Below are positions 6,659 through 15,730 of a stretch of DNA of 32,252 bases, piece by piece. Source of the DNA: an uncultured bacterium (lineage in GTDB: Bacteria; Bacillota; Clostridia; Lachnospirales; Lachnospiraceae). The first letter of the stretch is position 1. Each line of letters starts with the position of its first letter. The notes under the pieces were generated by a model. The model saw nothing but the letters and a program-made list of their open reading frames with translations, had not been told where the DNA came from and did no database searches. Made by a program: the position numbers and the translations under genes. Where the stretch lies: the NCBI GenBank assembly GCA_947651225.1, contig CANSYK010000039.1:1-32252 (forward strand), read 5' to 3'.

Positions 6659-6937
6659 CTAATACTCATTCGTATTTTTGTGTGGATCATCTCCAACAAT
6701 TGTGATTCCCTGATAGACTACTGCTGTAATTTCGGCGTCAGTCTGTGTTGTTCTTGCTTCAAACTGATGCAGCATTTTGCCCTCAAAAGACTGTACATAT
6801 CTTGGCGGAAGACGGTTCAATGCATATGCGGCAATATCCATCCGGCATTTTTCGCATTTGCAGTAATCTGTCTGTTTCCATAATTGATCAATTTTTTCCA
6901 AAACGGTCTCTTCCATTAAATTTACTAACCCTGTCAT
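6659..6937 (-). CDS. ComFB-family protein
   Basis: The 92-residue protein matches the ComFB (late competence) family: NLMEETVLEKIDQLWKQ, a cysteine cluster YCKCEKCRMDI that probably binds zinc, and AYALNRLPPRYVQSFEG. Family members are small and mostly alpha-helical. Bacillus ComFB sits in the comF operon, but its molecular role is unclear, and cyanobacterial relatives have been reported to bind cyclic nucleotides. Here no comF DNA-uptake genes are adjacent; the neighbour on the upstream side is a wall amidase read in the same direction. Assignment to the family is firm; the function is open. Confidence 0.85.
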   Translation of the reverse strand: MTGLVNLMEETVLEKIDQLWKQTDYCKCEKCRMDIAAYALNRLPPRYVQSFEGKMLHQFEARTTQTDAEITAVVYQGITIVGDDPHKNTNEY

Positions 6938-6984
6938 ACTGCTACCTCCTCTTAAACATATTCATAATAAGCATGAGTATACCA

Positions 6985-7785
6985 CTAAAACCCGAAATAG
7001 TCATCCACCCCATTCGCAATTCCAACTGCCATTTTTTTCTGGTTCGCCGTTTTTTGCATATAGCGATCCTCAGCAGAATTTGTTAAAAATCCCATTTCAA
7101 TTAGTGTGACTGGTATTTTGCTCCAGTTTGTACCAGTTAAATCATCCCTTGTAAACAGTCCACGGCTTTTAATCCCTGTCTTTTTACAATAACTTTTTAA
7201 AATACAGTTTGATAGCTTTTTTGAGGACTTACTTAAATTTTTAACATAAGGATTCTTTAGGGACGGATAGAGCATACTTGCTCCTCTTACACTTGAAGAA
7301 GAGGAAGCATCTGCATGGATTCTGATATAAATATCTGCTCCACTTTTATTCGCACGTTCCGCTCTTTGCTTATTGCTGATATTCACATTATTTTTCGTGC
7401 GGACCATGTACACCTGGTATCCTTTTTCCTCCAGCTCTTTCTTTAACTTTTTAGCAACCTGGAGTGTCAGTTTATACTCTGGTGTCTTTGTTGCAACACC
7501 AACTGCTCCGCCTGATACCTTTGCTTTTTTTGTTTTTGAACCAGGACCTACCGGTTCTGTTGCGGAATTGGCATGCTGCTGATGCCCTGCGTCAATCGCA
7601 ATTATATACTGGCTTCTTTCTTTAGCGCCTTTTTTAATTTCTAACACACTGTCAGTTTCTTTTGCTGCTGCTGTTTTTGCAGCGGCTTCTTTGCCTGGCT
7701 TTTCTTCTTTCCCTGCAAAAACACTGCATAAAACAAGCACACACACGATTGCAAAACAAAGTAATGTCTTTCCTGCTTTTTTCAT
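6985..7785 (-). CDS. Secreted N-acetylmuramoyl-L-alanine amidase (Amidase_3)
   Basis: The start at 7785 is chosen for the GGAGGAATTT ribosome site; the in-frame upstream ATG at 7797 has none. The 266-residue product begins with a signal peptide (MKK, then a hydrophobic run to about residue 26) and a charged, alanine-rich linker. The catalytic domain shows zinc ligands in IAIDAGHQQH, KTPEYKL and IRIHADA, and the catalytic glutamate in TLIEMGFLTN. It cleaves the bond between N-acetylmuramic acid and the stem peptide. There is no SH3 or wall-binding module, and the signal has no lipobox, so it is freely secreted or held by its N-terminus. It follows the signal peptidase gene by 35 bases and is probably part of the yicC-lepB transcription unit. 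Confidence 0.92.
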   Translation of the reverse strand: MKKAGKTLLCFAIVCVLVLCSVFAGKEEKPGKEAAAKTAAAKETDSVLEIKKGAKERSQYIIAIDAGHQQHANSATEPVGPGSKTKKAKVSGGAVGVATKTPEYKLTLQVAKKLKKELEEKGYQVYMVRTKNNVNISNKQRAERANKSGADIYIRIHADASSSSSVRGASMLYPSLKNPYVKNLSKSSKKLSNCILKSYCKKTGIKSRGLFTRDDLTGTNWSKIPVTLIEMGFLTNSAEDRYMQKTANQKKMAVGIANGVDDYFGF

Positions 7786-7820
7786 AAATTCCTCCATGTT
7801 ACGTCTTTTCTGGTTATATT

Positions 7821-8468
7821 CTATTGATTACCATTTGTTATTGTTCCAAACTTTGAAAATGGATAGACACGAAGAAAAGCATGCCCATCAATATTTTCTT
7901 TTTTAACAACCCCAACGCCTTCTCCATCACGGCTGTCCACACTTTCATTCCGGTTATCCCCCAGGACAAAAAACTCATCATCCCCCAGTTTGACAGGTTC
8001 CTCCGCAATGCCGCCGCTATCCATTGGCTCACGCCCATAATTTTCTTTTAAAACCTCACCATTGATATAGATTGTATTACCTGTAATCTGAATGGTTTCC
8101 CCCGGAAGTCCAATAATACGTTTGATATAATATTCTTCATGGTCACGTCCCTGCGGGTAAAAGGTTACAATATCAAAACGGTCTGGATCTTTAAAATGAT
8201 AGGTGACCTTCTCCACAAGAAGGCTTTCTTTATTATGCAGCGTATTTTTCATAGAGCCGCCGTCTACCTGTGTCCTTTGGATCACATAACGCGGAACTAC
8301 CGTTACACACAAAACAATAATAACAGCATAGATAATCAGCTCCCTGATAAAACTTCCCTTACTGTTTTTTTCTTCTGACGCCTTGTCTGTTTCCTCTTCC
8401 TGTGCCAAAACTTCCGTCTCTTCTGTATCTGATAGTTCCTGTGTCTCTATTGTATCAATATCTCTCAT
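7821..8468 (-). CDS. lepB: Type I signal peptidase
   Basis: The 215-residue protein has an acidic cytoplasmic N-terminus (about 1-38), one membrane segment (ELIIYAVIIVLCVTVVPRYVI, about 43-63) and an external serine/lysine protease domain. The nucleophile lies in DGGSMKNTL and the general-base lysine in EYYIKRIIGLPGE. The conserved GDNRNESVDSRDG box follows. It removes signal peptides from exported proteins. The start has GAGGAGG upstream and lies two bases after the rpoZ stop, so the two are probably co-translated. The acidic N-terminal extension is longer than in Bacillus SipS but is common in Clostridia. Confidence 0.94.
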   Translation of the reverse strand: MRDIDTIETQELSDTEETEVLAQEEETDKASEEKNSKGSFIRELIIYAVIIVLCVTVVPRYVIQRTQVDGGSMKNTLHNKESLLVEKVTYHFKDPDRFDIVTFYPQGRDHEEYYIKRIIGLPGETIQITGNTIYINGEVLKENYGREPMDSGGIAEEPVKLGDDEFFVLGDNRNESVDSRDGEGVGVVKKENIDGHAFLRVYPFSKFGTITNGNQ

Positions 8469-8470
8469 GT

Positions 8471-8791
8471 CTAATCCTCCTCTTCAAAGGACATAACCTC
8501 TTCCACCATTACTGCCTTTTCTGCCTCTTCCTGTACCTTCCTTGCTTCAATTATGGCAGCCTCCTCCTCACTCAAAATATGGATCTTTGACTGATCTAAC
8601 TCATCAATGGCAATCGACAACGGCTTTGGACAACGGCTCTGCACCATTGGCTCAATTCCATCTATCAACTGGCGGGCACGCTTTGCTGTTGCCAAAACAA
8701 TGGAATAACGGCTATTTACAATAGGAGTCTCCCCTTTTTCTACTTCGCTGTTTACTGTGCTCATTAAATCATGGTATGATGGATGTAACAT
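8471..8791 (-). CDS. rpoZ: RNA polymerase omega subunit
   Basis: The start at 8791 (106 residues) is preferred over the ATG at 8830 because AGGAAAGGGG precedes it and the protein then begins MLHPSYHDLM, in line with the family. The omega core is NSRYSIVLATAKRARQLIDG followed by KPLSIAIDELDQSKIHI. The C-terminal extension (about 80-106) is glutamate-rich. Omega helps assemble and stabilise the beta-prime subunit. It sits between gmk and lepB, the usual gmk-rpoZ order of Firmicutes. Confidence 0.92.
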   Translation of the reverse strand: MLHPSYHDLMSTVNSEVEKGETPIVNSRYSIVLATAKRARQLIDGIEPMVQSRCPKPLSIAIDELDQSKIHILSEEEAAIIEARKVQEEAEKAVMVEEVMSFEEED

Positions 8792-8850
8792 CGTATTATA
8801 TCCCCTTTCCTGTTTCAATAATTTTTCCATAACTTATAGTATAACAGATA

Positions 8851-9471
8851 CTACTGGTATTGGTCAAAGTCTTTCCGAATTTTTTCTGTTAATTCCTTTT
8901 GATTGCTCTGTGAAAAGTGAATTGCCTGCAAAAGGCCATGCAGCGAAGCCACACATTCTTCCAGTCCGGCATTTTCCACAATATAATCATAGGACTCCAT
9001 ATAATCACACTCTTCTTTTGCTCTGGCCAACCGCTTATCAATCACCTCTGCCCCTTCTGTTCCCCGTTTTTCCAAACGTCGGCGCAGCTCTTTTACCGAA
9101 GGTGTCGTGATAAAAATGAGAGAAACCTCTGGAAACTTTTCCTTGACCTTTAATGCTCCCTGCATTTCAATCTCCAGGAGAACATCTTTCCCGTTGTTAA
9201 TCTGTTCCATTACATATGCTTTTGGTGTCCCATAATAATTGTCTACATACCTTGCATACTCAATCAGCTCATCGGCTTCTATCATTTGTTCAAACTCTTC
9301 TTTTGTTTTAAAAAAATAGCTTTTTCCTTCCTCCTCCCCTTCTCTGGGTTTTCTCGTCGTCGCTGAAACAGATACAGCATATCCATATTTTTTTGTCAGT
9401 TCTCCGACAACCGTTCCCTTGCCCGCACCTGAAAAACCAGATATTATGGCAATAATCCCTTTTTTACTCAT
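8851..9471 (-). CDS. gmk: Guanylate kinase
   Basis: The 206-residue enzyme phosphorylates GMP to GDP using ATP. The P-loop is SGFSGAGKGT near the N-terminus. The GMP-binding region shows SVSATTRKPREGEEEGKSYFF and YYGTPKAYV, followed by VLLEIEMQGALKVKEKFP and the lid RRLEKRGTE. The start at 9471 is placed by GAGGAG eight bases upstream; an ATG six bases earlier is too close to that site. It overlaps the 3' end of remA by eight bases, so translation is coupled. Confidence 0.94.
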   Translation of the reverse strand: MSKKGIIAIISGFSGAGKGTVVGELTKKYGYAVSVSATTRKPREGEEEGKSYFFKTKEEFEQMIEADELIEYARYVDNYYGTPKAYVMEQINNGKDVLLEIEMQGALKVKEKFPEVSLIFITTPSVKELRRRLEKRGTEGAEVIDKRLARAKEECDYMESYDYIVENAGLEECVASLHGLLQAIHFSQSNQKELTEKIRKDFDQYQ

Positions 9472-9727
9472 CTTCATGGCTCCTCTCTGCTACAGGATTT
9501 CCAGCTACTCTGTTATCGATGGTTTCCGGAAGCAAAGCAGACAGAACAATGTGTCCGCTTTCCATCACTAATATACACTTCGTTTTCCGCCCACATGTTG
9601 CATCGACAGCCATATTTTCATCTCTTGCAACCTGAATCATTCTTTTAATTGGGGCAGCTTCCGCCCGGATAATGCTAATTACCTTATCCATATTCACAAT
9701 ATTTCCATATCCGATATTTACCAACAT
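9464..9727 (-). CDS. remA: RemA-like regulator (DUF370)
   Basis: The 87-residue protein matches RemA: MLVNIGYGNIVNMDKVISII at the start, then APIKRMIQVARDENMAVDATCGRKTKCILVMESGHIVLSAL. RemA in Bacillus is a DNA-binding activator of biofilm-matrix and osmoprotection genes. The yicC-remA-gmk-rpoZ order here is the standard Firmicutes arrangement. The tail beyond residue 70 (PETIDNRVAGNPVAERSHEDE) overlaps the start of gmk. Confidence 0.92.
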   Translation of the reverse strand: MLVNIGYGNIVNMDKVISIIRAEAAPIKRMIQVARDENMAVDATCGRKTKCILVMESGHIVLSALLPETIDNRVAGNPVAERSHEDE

Positions 9728-9742
9728 GCCATTTATTGCTCC

Positions 9743-10621
9743 TCACTCAATATTTTGAATCTGCTCCCTGATTTTTTCTATCTCCGTCTTTAACTCAATG
9801 GCATTTGCCGACAGTTCTTTGTCGTTTGCCTTAGACAAAATCGTATTTGCCTCACGGTTCATCTCCTGCGCAATAAAATCCAGTTTACGGCCAATGGACT
9901 CTTCCTGCAAAAATGTCTCTTCCATATTCTGAATATGGCTTCTTAGCCGGACAGTTTCTTCATCAACACACACCTTATCTGCATAAATGACTAACTCTGT
10001 TGCCAGGACATTTTCATCAAGCTTTTCACTGCCCAAAAATTCCGTCACTTTATTTTTAATCTTTTCTCTGTATTCCTCCAGAATTTGTGGAGAACGTTCC
10101 TCCACAAAAGATACTAACTTAGAAACATACGCTAACTTTGATAAAATATCCTTTTGCAGATGCTCCCCTTCTGTTTTTCTTGTCTCCAGAAATTTTTCAC
10201 CAGCAGCCCTTACTACATTTTCAATCACTGGAAAATACACCTCAATATCTTTATTGTCCTCTTCTAAAGAAACCACTTCCGGAAAACGGATTAGAGAATC
10301 TGCCGTCAGCTTTTGTTCCAGGCAAAAAGTATCTTGCACCTGCTTGATAATCGCAACATAGTCTTTTGCAATTTTTTCGTGATACTGTACTCTGACATCT
10401 CTGTCTGCATAATTATCAAAGCTAATATACAAATCGACCTTTCCACGGCTGACATATTCTTTCAGAATACTTCTAAGTTTTCCCTCTAAAGCATTAAATT
10501 TTTTAGGAAGTTTAATACCCATATCACAATATCTATGGTTTACGGATTTTATTTCCACTGTCACTTTATATTCCCCAGTCACCTCTTCATAGTGGCCATA
10601 TCCTGTCATACTCTTTACCAT
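9743..10621 (-). CDS. yicC: YicC/YloC-family endoribonuclease
   Basis: The 292-residue protein begins MVKSMTGYGHYEE and has VEIKSVNHRYCDMGIKLPKKF, LRSILKEYVSRGKVDLYI, and the C-terminal DUF1732 part GRKLDFIAQEMNREANTILSKANDKELSANAIELKTEIEKIREQIQNIE. YicC proteins are hexameric RNA-cleaving enzymes. The start follows AGGAGGAAACC. It is the first gene of the leftward run yicC-remA-gmk-rpoZ-lepB-amidase, 15 bases before remA. Confidence 0.93.
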   Translation of the reverse strand: MVKSMTGYGHYEEVTGEYKVTVEIKSVNHRYCDMGIKLPKKFNALEGKLRSILKEYVSRGKVDLYISFDNYADRDVRVQYHEKIAKDYVAIIKQVQDTFCLEQKLTADSLIRFPEVVSLEEDNKDIEVYFPVIENVVRAAGEKFLETRKTEGEHLQKDILSKLAYVSKLVSFVEERSPQILEEYREKIKNKVTEFLGSEKLDENVLATELVIYADKVCVDEETVRLRSHIQNMEETFLQEESIGRKLDFIAQEMNREANTILSKANDKELSANAIELKTEIEKIREQIQNIE

Positions 10622-10680
10622 GGTTTCCTCCTAACCTGTTACCTATATCATATCCATGTATTTTGTCATCTTATCTGCGG

Positions 10681-12084
10681 CTATTTTCCTTTTGGCTTCT
10701 TTTGCCCGATGGAATGAAACAGCCTACTGTACTTTTCCTTTAAAGCCGCCCGCTTTTCCTTTTTTTCCTCACTTTTTTGGTTCAATTCCTTTTCTGTATA
10801 CCGGACATAGGAAACGCTTTCTTTTTCATCTATCTCAATACATTTTAAGTTCCGATAATTATCTGTTACAGTAGAAAGGCTCCTTCCTGTCAGCTTCCAG
10901 TTGACAAAGTCAGCAATAATCCGGTAGATTACCGCAAACAGCGGTACCCCGACAATCATTCCAACAATTCCCCATAGACCTCCAAACAGCAAAATAGAGA
11001 ACAATACCCAGAATGCAGATAATCCCGTTGATTCTCCAAGGATTGCCGGTCCAATTACATTTCCATCAAGCTGCTGTAAAATAATCAGCATAATCAGAAA
11101 ATACAACGCCTGCATTGGGTTCACAATTAAAATCAAAAGCACGCTTGGAACTGCCCCAAGATACGGGCCAAATACCGGAATAATATTGGTAACGCCTATA
11201 ATCACACTGATTAACAGTGCATAAGGAAGCCCCATCACCGTCATAAGGAAAAAGCAGATAATTCCAATAATTGTAGAATCCACAATTTTTCCGATAATGA
11301 ATCCACTAAACATTCCATGAGAAATTTTCACATAATGGATAATCACATCTGCCTGCTTTTTCTTAAAAATACCATATAAAAGCTTCTTTGCCTGTGCGGA
11401 AAAGGTATCCTTACTGGCAAGAACATATATTGCTACAATAATACCAATAAAAAGGTTATATAAAACATTCAGTACGCCAATCACACCATTGGCAAACTGG
11501 ACTGCCACCATATTCACACTCGGCAGAAATTCCGACTGAAGCCATGGAAGGAACCCCTTTGTCAGCATCTGGTCCATATACTCTGTTGCGCTCAGCGCAA
11601 CCTCCTGCATGGTATCAGCAAGATATTCATTATTTCTTATGCTTTCATTTAACATATTATAGTAATGGTTTACCTTTTCCGGCAGATTATTGGTCAGTGA
11701 AGTAATGCTGGAAATCAATTGTGGAATAATCATCCAGCAAAGTACGATGATCACTACAATCCCAAAAACAAGGGCTAAGGTAATGGAAAGCCCCGTAACC
11801 AATCCCTTCCTTTTTTCAGACAGCTTTTTTCCCTTCCGCTCTGACAAATGTACCAGCCAATCCTGAAAGGTATTCATCAAAGGATTCAAAATATAAGCAA
11901 TCACACAACCATAGACAACGGGACGCAGAATTCCTATGTAACTGCCAATCGTAGATAAAATTTCATCTGCGTTAGCAATCAAAAAATAAACTACAATCGC
12001 AGCCACAATGACCAAAAAAAGCCCAATCCATTTAATAAATGCTTTTAAGAGAGGCGACTGCCTGTTCGTTTCCTTATTTTCCAT
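10681..12084 (-). CDS. AI-2E family transporter (UPF0118)
   Basis: The start at 12084 (467 residues) follows GGAGG by six bases; the longer reading begins at a TTG. The protein has about eight membrane segments in the family order: two near the N-terminus (LFLVIVAAIVVYFLIAN, then IGILRPVVYGCVIAYILNPL), a long amphipathic middle, then IIGIICFFLMTVMGLPYALLISVIIGVTNIIPVFGPYLGAVPS and a cluster ending GIVGMIVGVPLFAVIYRII. The family contains TqsA-like autoinducer exporters and Na+/H+ antiporters, so the substrate cannot be assigned. The C-terminus (about 410-467) is a charged cytoplasmic tail. It is transcribed away from the type III glutamine synthetase and stands separate from yicC. Confidence 0.88.
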   Translation of the reverse strand: MENKETNRQSPLLKAFIKWIGLFLVIVAAIVVYFLIANADEILSTIGSYIGILRPVVYGCVIAYILNPLMNTFQDWLVHLSERKGKKLSEKRKGLVTGLSITLALVFGIVVIIVLCWMIIPQLISSITSLTNNLPEKVNHYYNMLNESIRNNEYLADTMQEVALSATEYMDQMLTKGFLPWLQSEFLPSVNMVAVQFANGVIGVLNVLYNLFIGIIVAIYVLASKDTFSAQAKKLLYGIFKKKQADVIIHYVKISHGMFSGFIIGKIVDSTIIGIICFFLMTVMGLPYALLISVIIGVTNIIPVFGPYLGAVPSVLLILIVNPMQALYFLIMLIILQQLDGNVIGPAILGESTGLSAFWVLFSILLFGGLWGIVGMIVGVPLFAVIYRIIADFVNWKLTGRSLSTVTDNYRNLKCIEIDEKESVSYVRYTEKELNQKSEEKKEKRAALKEKYSRLFHSIGQKKPKGK

Positions 12085-12235
12085 TGATACCTCCAAAAAT
12101 CCTCTTTGTTAAGTTCTTCATGCTCTGCCACTAATAACAATAACAGCGCTCTTCTTATTATACTTTTTTTACGCTTTTTTGCAAGAAAAAGCCGTAAAAT
12201 TATTCTATTTTTCAAAAAAAATTTAAAAAAAGGAC

Positions 12236-12264
12236 TTTTCAAATCAAAAAAAATGTGCTATGGT
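12236..12264 (+). promoter_or_regulatory. Promoter of the type III glutamine synthetase
   Basis: TTTTCA (12236-12241) and TATGGT (12259-12264) are 17 bases apart. Transcription would start near 12271, leaving a leader of about 140 bases that contains the terminator at 12298-12330. The rest of the gap back to 12084 is A/T-rich, with nothing else recognised. Confidence 0.55.
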
Positions 12265-12289
12265 AGTAACAGTTGGTTAAATACTGTAC

Positions 12290-12305
12290 AGGACAAGGGC
12301 GTTCT
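12290..12305 (+). promoter_or_regulatory. Candidate ANTAR-target hairpin (antiterminator)
   Basis: AGGAC pairs with GTTCT (one G-U pair) around the hexaloop AAGGGC, which has A at loop position 1 and G at position 4 as in known ANTAR-binding hairpins. The hairpin uses bases 12298-12305, which are also needed for the terminator stem, so the two folds exclude each other. Known ANTAR targets have two such hairpins. The upstream one is not clear here: ACAGT/ACTGT at 12269-12287 has a larger loop lacking the consensus. Confidence 0.45.
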
Positions 12306-12330
12306 CAATTTACTTGAGTGCGCCTTTTTT
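12298..12330 (+). terminator. Leader terminator upstream of glnN
   Basis: GGCG pairs with CGCC and CTCAA with TTGAG over a five-base loop, followed by six T. It lies between the promoter and the coding region, so it acts as an attenuator and not as the end of a gene. Confidence 0.75.
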
Positions 12331-12412
12331 GCTAATTTTAATGCTAAATCCTGCAGTACATACTGATTCAAATTTTATCACAACTGATACTCAGGAAAGG
12401 ATGGTATTAATT

Positions 12413-14521
12413 ATGGAAAAAAATGTAATTGAACAGGTATTTGGGATAAACGTGTTCAACGATGAGGTAATGCAGACAAAACTGCCAAAGGATGTTTATA
12501 AATCCTGGAAAAAAACCTTAGAAAGCGGGGAGGACTTAGATTCTGACATCGCAAACGTTGTAGCTCATGCCATGAAGGAATGGGCACTGGAGCACGGTGC
12601 AACGCATTATACGCACTGGTTCCATCCGATGACAGGAATCACAGCAGAAAAACATGACTCCTTCTTAAGCCCTGCAACAGAAAGCAAGCCTGTTCTTGAA
12701 TTTAAAGGAAAAGAATTAATCAAGGGGGAACCAGATGCTTCTTCTTTCCCTTCTGGCGGCCTGCGCGCAACCTTTGAAGCAAGAGGATATACCGCATGGG
12801 ATTGTACCTCTCCAGCCTTTCTGCGTGAAGATTCCGGCGGAGTTACCCTCTGTATTCCTACTGCTTTCTGCTCTTACACAGGTGAAGCTTTAGATAAAAA
12901 GACACCTCTTTTACGTTCCATGGAAGCAATCAGCAAACAGGCTGTCCGTATTATGAAATTATTCGGGTATGACGACGTTAAAAAGGTATCTTGTTCTGTA
13001 GGACCAGAACAGGAATATTTCTTAATAAACCATGAAAAATATTTGCAGCGTAAAGATTTAATTTTTACCGGACGTACTCTTTTCGGCGCACCAGCACCAA
13101 AAGGACAGGAGCTTGACGACCATTATTTTGGTATTATCAAAGAACGTATCGCTGTATTTATGAAAGATTTAAACCAAGAGTTATGGAAAGTGGGAATCCT
13201 CGCAAAAACACAGCATAATGAAGTAGCTCCTGCACAGCATGAAATGGCGCCTATTTACTCTACAGCAAATATTGCTACCGACCATAACCAGCTTGTTATG
13301 GAGATTATGAAAAAAGTAGCAAAAAGGCATAACATGGAATGCCTGCTGCATGAAAAACCATTTGAAGGTGTAAATGGCTCTGGTAAGCACAACAACTGGT
13401 CCATTGTAACTGATACTGGCATCAATCTTTTAGACCCGGGCAAAAAACCACATGAGAACACAAAATTCCTGCTCTTTTTATCTGCTGTCATTAAAGCAGT
13501 TGACGAAAATGCAGAACTTTTACGCCTTTCTGCTTCCAATCCAGGAAATGACCACAGACTTGGTGCAAACGAAGCTCCTCCTGCCATTATTTCTATTTTC
13601 CTTGGCGAGCAGTTAGAAGATATTATTGAGCAGATTGTAAAAGGAGATGTCTCTTCTTCTATTCAAAGTTCACAGCTTGATACAGGTGTCCATGTTCTTC
13701 CTGTTTTAAAGAAAGATGCGACAGACAGAAACCGTACTTCACCATTTGCCTTTACCGGAAATAAGTTTGAATTCCGTATGCTTGGTTCCTCTCTTTCTAT
13801 CGCCGGGCCAAACTTTACATTAAATACAATTGTTGCTGATGTTTTACAGGATTTTGCTGATGAACTGGAAAAAGCAGATGATTTTGACAGTGCTGTAAAC
13901 GATTTGATTAAAAGAACCGTTACAGAACACCAGAAAGTTATCTTTAATGGTGACGGCTATTCTGATGACTGGATTACTGAGGCAGAAAAACGTGGTCTTC
14001 CAAATATTAAATCTATGGTGGAGGCTATTCCATACCTTGTTTCTGATCAAACAGTACAGGTATTTGAAAGACAGAATGTACTTACAAAGGCAGAATTGGA
14101 ATCCAGGGCAGAAATTAATTATGAAACCTATTCAAAGACTATTAATATTGAAGCAAAAACCATGATTGACATGGCTGGCAAACAATACATACCTGCTATT
14201 ATCCAGTATGTCACAAGTCTTGCAGACTCTGTCAACAGCATCACAGCAGCATGCAGCTCCGTTGATGTCTCTGTTCAGACAGAACTTCTGACAAAATGCT
14301 CTTCTCTTCTTGCAACAGCACAGAAAGCGTTGACACAGCTTGAAAAAGTAACGGCAGAAGCTGCTGCAAAAGAAGAAGGCCAGGAGCAGGCAGTCTACTT
14401 TAAAGACGTTGTATTCCCTGCTATGGATGCACTCCGCAGCCCGATTGATGAACTAGAAATGATAGTTGACCAGGATTATTGGCCAGTTCCATCTTATAGT
14501 GATTTGTTATTTGAGGTTTAG
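12413..14521 (+). CDS. glnN: Type III glutamine synthetase
   Basis: The 702-residue length and motifs are those of [85 protein letters not shown] and [11 protein letters not shown]. Each of these blocks keeps the catalytic glutamates and histidine, so it should make glutamine from glutamate, ammonia and ATP. GSIII is a dodecamer of larger subunits than GSI. The start at 12413 matches the family N-terminus ([17 protein letters not shown]); longer in-frame readings run into the leader. It is monocistronic, behind an attenuator-like leader. It is the only catalytically complete glutamine synthetase in the window. A repeat begins at its stop codon. Confidence 0.95.
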   Translation: MEKNVIEQVFGINVFNDEVMQTKLPKDVYKSWKKTLESGEDLDSDIANVVAHAMKEWALEHGATHYTHWFHPMTGITAEKHDSFLSPATESKPVLEFKGKELIKGEPDASSFPSGGLRATFEARGYTAWDCTSPAFLREDSGGVTLCIPTAFCSYTGEALDKKTPLLRSMEAISKQAVRIMKLFGYDDVKKVSCSVGPEQEYFLINHEKYLQRKDLIFTGRTLFGAPAPKGQELDDHYFGIIKERIAVFMKDLNQELWKVGILAKTQHNEVAPAQHEMAPIYSTANIATDHNQLVMEIMKKVAKRHNMECLLHEKPFEGVNGSGKHNNWSIVTDTGINLLDPGKKPHENTKFLLFLSAVIKAVDENAELLRLSASNPGNDHRLGANEAPPAIISIFLGEQLEDIIEQIVKGDVSSSIQSSQLDTGVHVLPVLKKDATDRNRTSPFAFTGNKFEFRMLGSSLSIAGPNFTLNTIVADVLQDFADELEKADDFDSAVNDLIKRTVTEHQKVIFNGDGYSDDWITEAEKRGLPNIKSMVEAIPYLVSDQTVQVFERQNVLTKAELESRAEINYETYSKTINIEAKTMIDMAGKQYIPAIIQYVTSLADSVNSITAACSSVDVSVQTELLTKCSSLLATAQKALTQLEKVTAEAAAKEEGQEQAVYFKDVVFPAMDALRSPIDELEMIVDQDYWPVPSYSDLLFEV

Positions 14522-14701
14522 GGACTGTTAAGAAATAAATCTTCACATTTTGCTTGCCGGAATAGATGTGCTTCTCACTTTGTGGGAGATTTGGCTCAAA
14601 TTTAGGAGGTGTAGCAAGCTGCATTGACTAAATTTGGGGCAAATATAGCACAAAGCATAGAGTGCAGAGGATAAGGCACGAAACGTTCCTACAGTTCCTT
14701 A
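14519..14701. repeat. About 183-bp intergenic repeat with AGG(A/G)ACTGT ends
   Basis: The ends are inverted: TAGGGACTGTTAA at the left and TACAGTTCCTTAA at the right. Bases 14564-14587 match 1-24 inversely (one mismatch), which marks a dispersed element. An internal stem pairs GCTCAAATTTAG with CTAAATTTGGGGC near 14594-14640. It fills the whole gap between the stop codons of the GSIII gene and the DUF4846 gene and overlaps both. Confidence 0.5.
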
Positions 14702-15730
14702 ATATGAGAGCCTCCGTAAGCTTTCCTTCTCAAAAGAATATTCCGGCGTCTGAAAGGTATCACCTATCTCCTCCTCATAATACCATAAATCTTCTTCATG
14801 CAAAGGATTTTTCAGAAGTTGGAATTCCTGTGCCGGCATATAACCCTGTGCCAACAAAAATGCTTTTTTTCCTTCTTCATTTTTGCAGAGATCCACAACC
14901 ATCACAACATGCCCTGGACTTGCACCTTTTATAAAAATATCACCTATCTTTAACTTTTCCAATGAAATCTTTTTTGACTCTTCCTCCATAGAAAGTGTTC
15001 CGGCATAGGCAAAAACAACCCGCATAAATTTCTTATAATTGTTGTAAGAATCGTTGTAAGACGCTGATTTTACCCAGTTCGAGGAATTACTTCCCACCTG
15101 AATCCGATATCCATCTCTCCATTTGGTATATTCTGCTAAAAATCCATCAACAAAATGAAACCGGATGCGTTCCTTCTGTCCAGTCTCCCAAAAATATTCC
15201 GCATACATCCGCATAATAGAATCTGCACATTGTTGTAAGTCCTCTTTTTCTATTGGAAGCTTAAATACTGCAGCATGTGCATTTTGATTTCCTTTTTCTT
15301 CCTTATCATATAACAACACCGGGCTTCCATGCTTTTTTAATGGATAATTTCTTAAAAACTCCCCAAAACTGCCTTTTTTACAATTTATCCTCTGATATCC
15401 CTCCGGTTCCAGAATCCTTTTTTGAAGCGTTTTTCCTGCTGTCTGTAAAAGCTTTTTATTAATTCCTGTCTGCTTGTCAGGCTGTACCGATACATCCTGG
15501 CTTTCTTCCTCTTCCATTATTTCTCCGTTATCCTGACCCTCTTCTATCGTTCTTATTTCTTTATCATCAGAATTTTGTCTTTTTTCCCTCATGTCATTTC
15601 TATTCTGCCTTAACTGTTCTTGCACCCCTCCTAATCCTTTTTTTGTGTTTATTTTATGCCATAGAAAAGCTCCAATCCCTGCCACTGCCAGACAAAAAAC
15701 CAGAATAACTACAATCCTTTTTTTCTTCAT
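14699..15730 (-). CDS. DUF4846 domain protein, membrane-anchored or secreted
   Basis: The start at 15730 follows GGAGGG by four bases; the longer in-frame reading translates the hairpin leader (MSRKSCGMEG). The 343-residue product has a signal/anchor segment (KKKRIVVILVFCLAVAGIGAFLW) and a polar acidic linker to about residue 100. The DUF4846 domain follows: YQRINCKKGSFGEFLRNYPL, SPVLLYDKE, AADSIMRMYAEYFW-like CADSIMRMYAEYF, IRFHFVDGF, LKIGDIFIKGASPGHVVMVVD and FLLAQGYMPAQEFQLLKNP. The GHVVMVVD block is reminiscent of NlpC/P60-like folds, but I would not claim an activity. It ends within a repeat and lies tail to tail with glnN. Confidence 0.82.
   Translation of the reverse strand: MKKKRIVVILVFCLAVAGIGAFLWHKINTKKGLGGVQEQLRQNRNDMREKRQNSDDKEIRTIEEGQDNGEIMEEEESQDVSVQPDKQTGINKKLLQTAGKTLQKRILEPEGYQRINCKKGSFGEFLRNYPLKKHGSPVLLYDKEEKGNQNAHAAVFKLPIEKEDLQQCADSIMRMYAEYFWETGQKERIRFHFVDGFLAEYTKWRDGYRIQVGSNSSNWVKSASYNDSYNNYKKFMRVVFAYAGTLSMEEESKKISLEKLKIGDIFIKGASPGHVVMVVDLCKNEEGKKAFLLAQGYMPAQEFQLLKNPLHEEDLWYYEEEIGDTFQTPEYSFEKESLRRLSY

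Noticed and set aside
12269-12287. ACAGT/ACTGT stem as the first ANTAR hairpin of the glnN leader
   Set aside because: The loop is nine bases and lacks A1/G4. It begins at the predicted transcription start. I kept only the second hairpin as a candidate.
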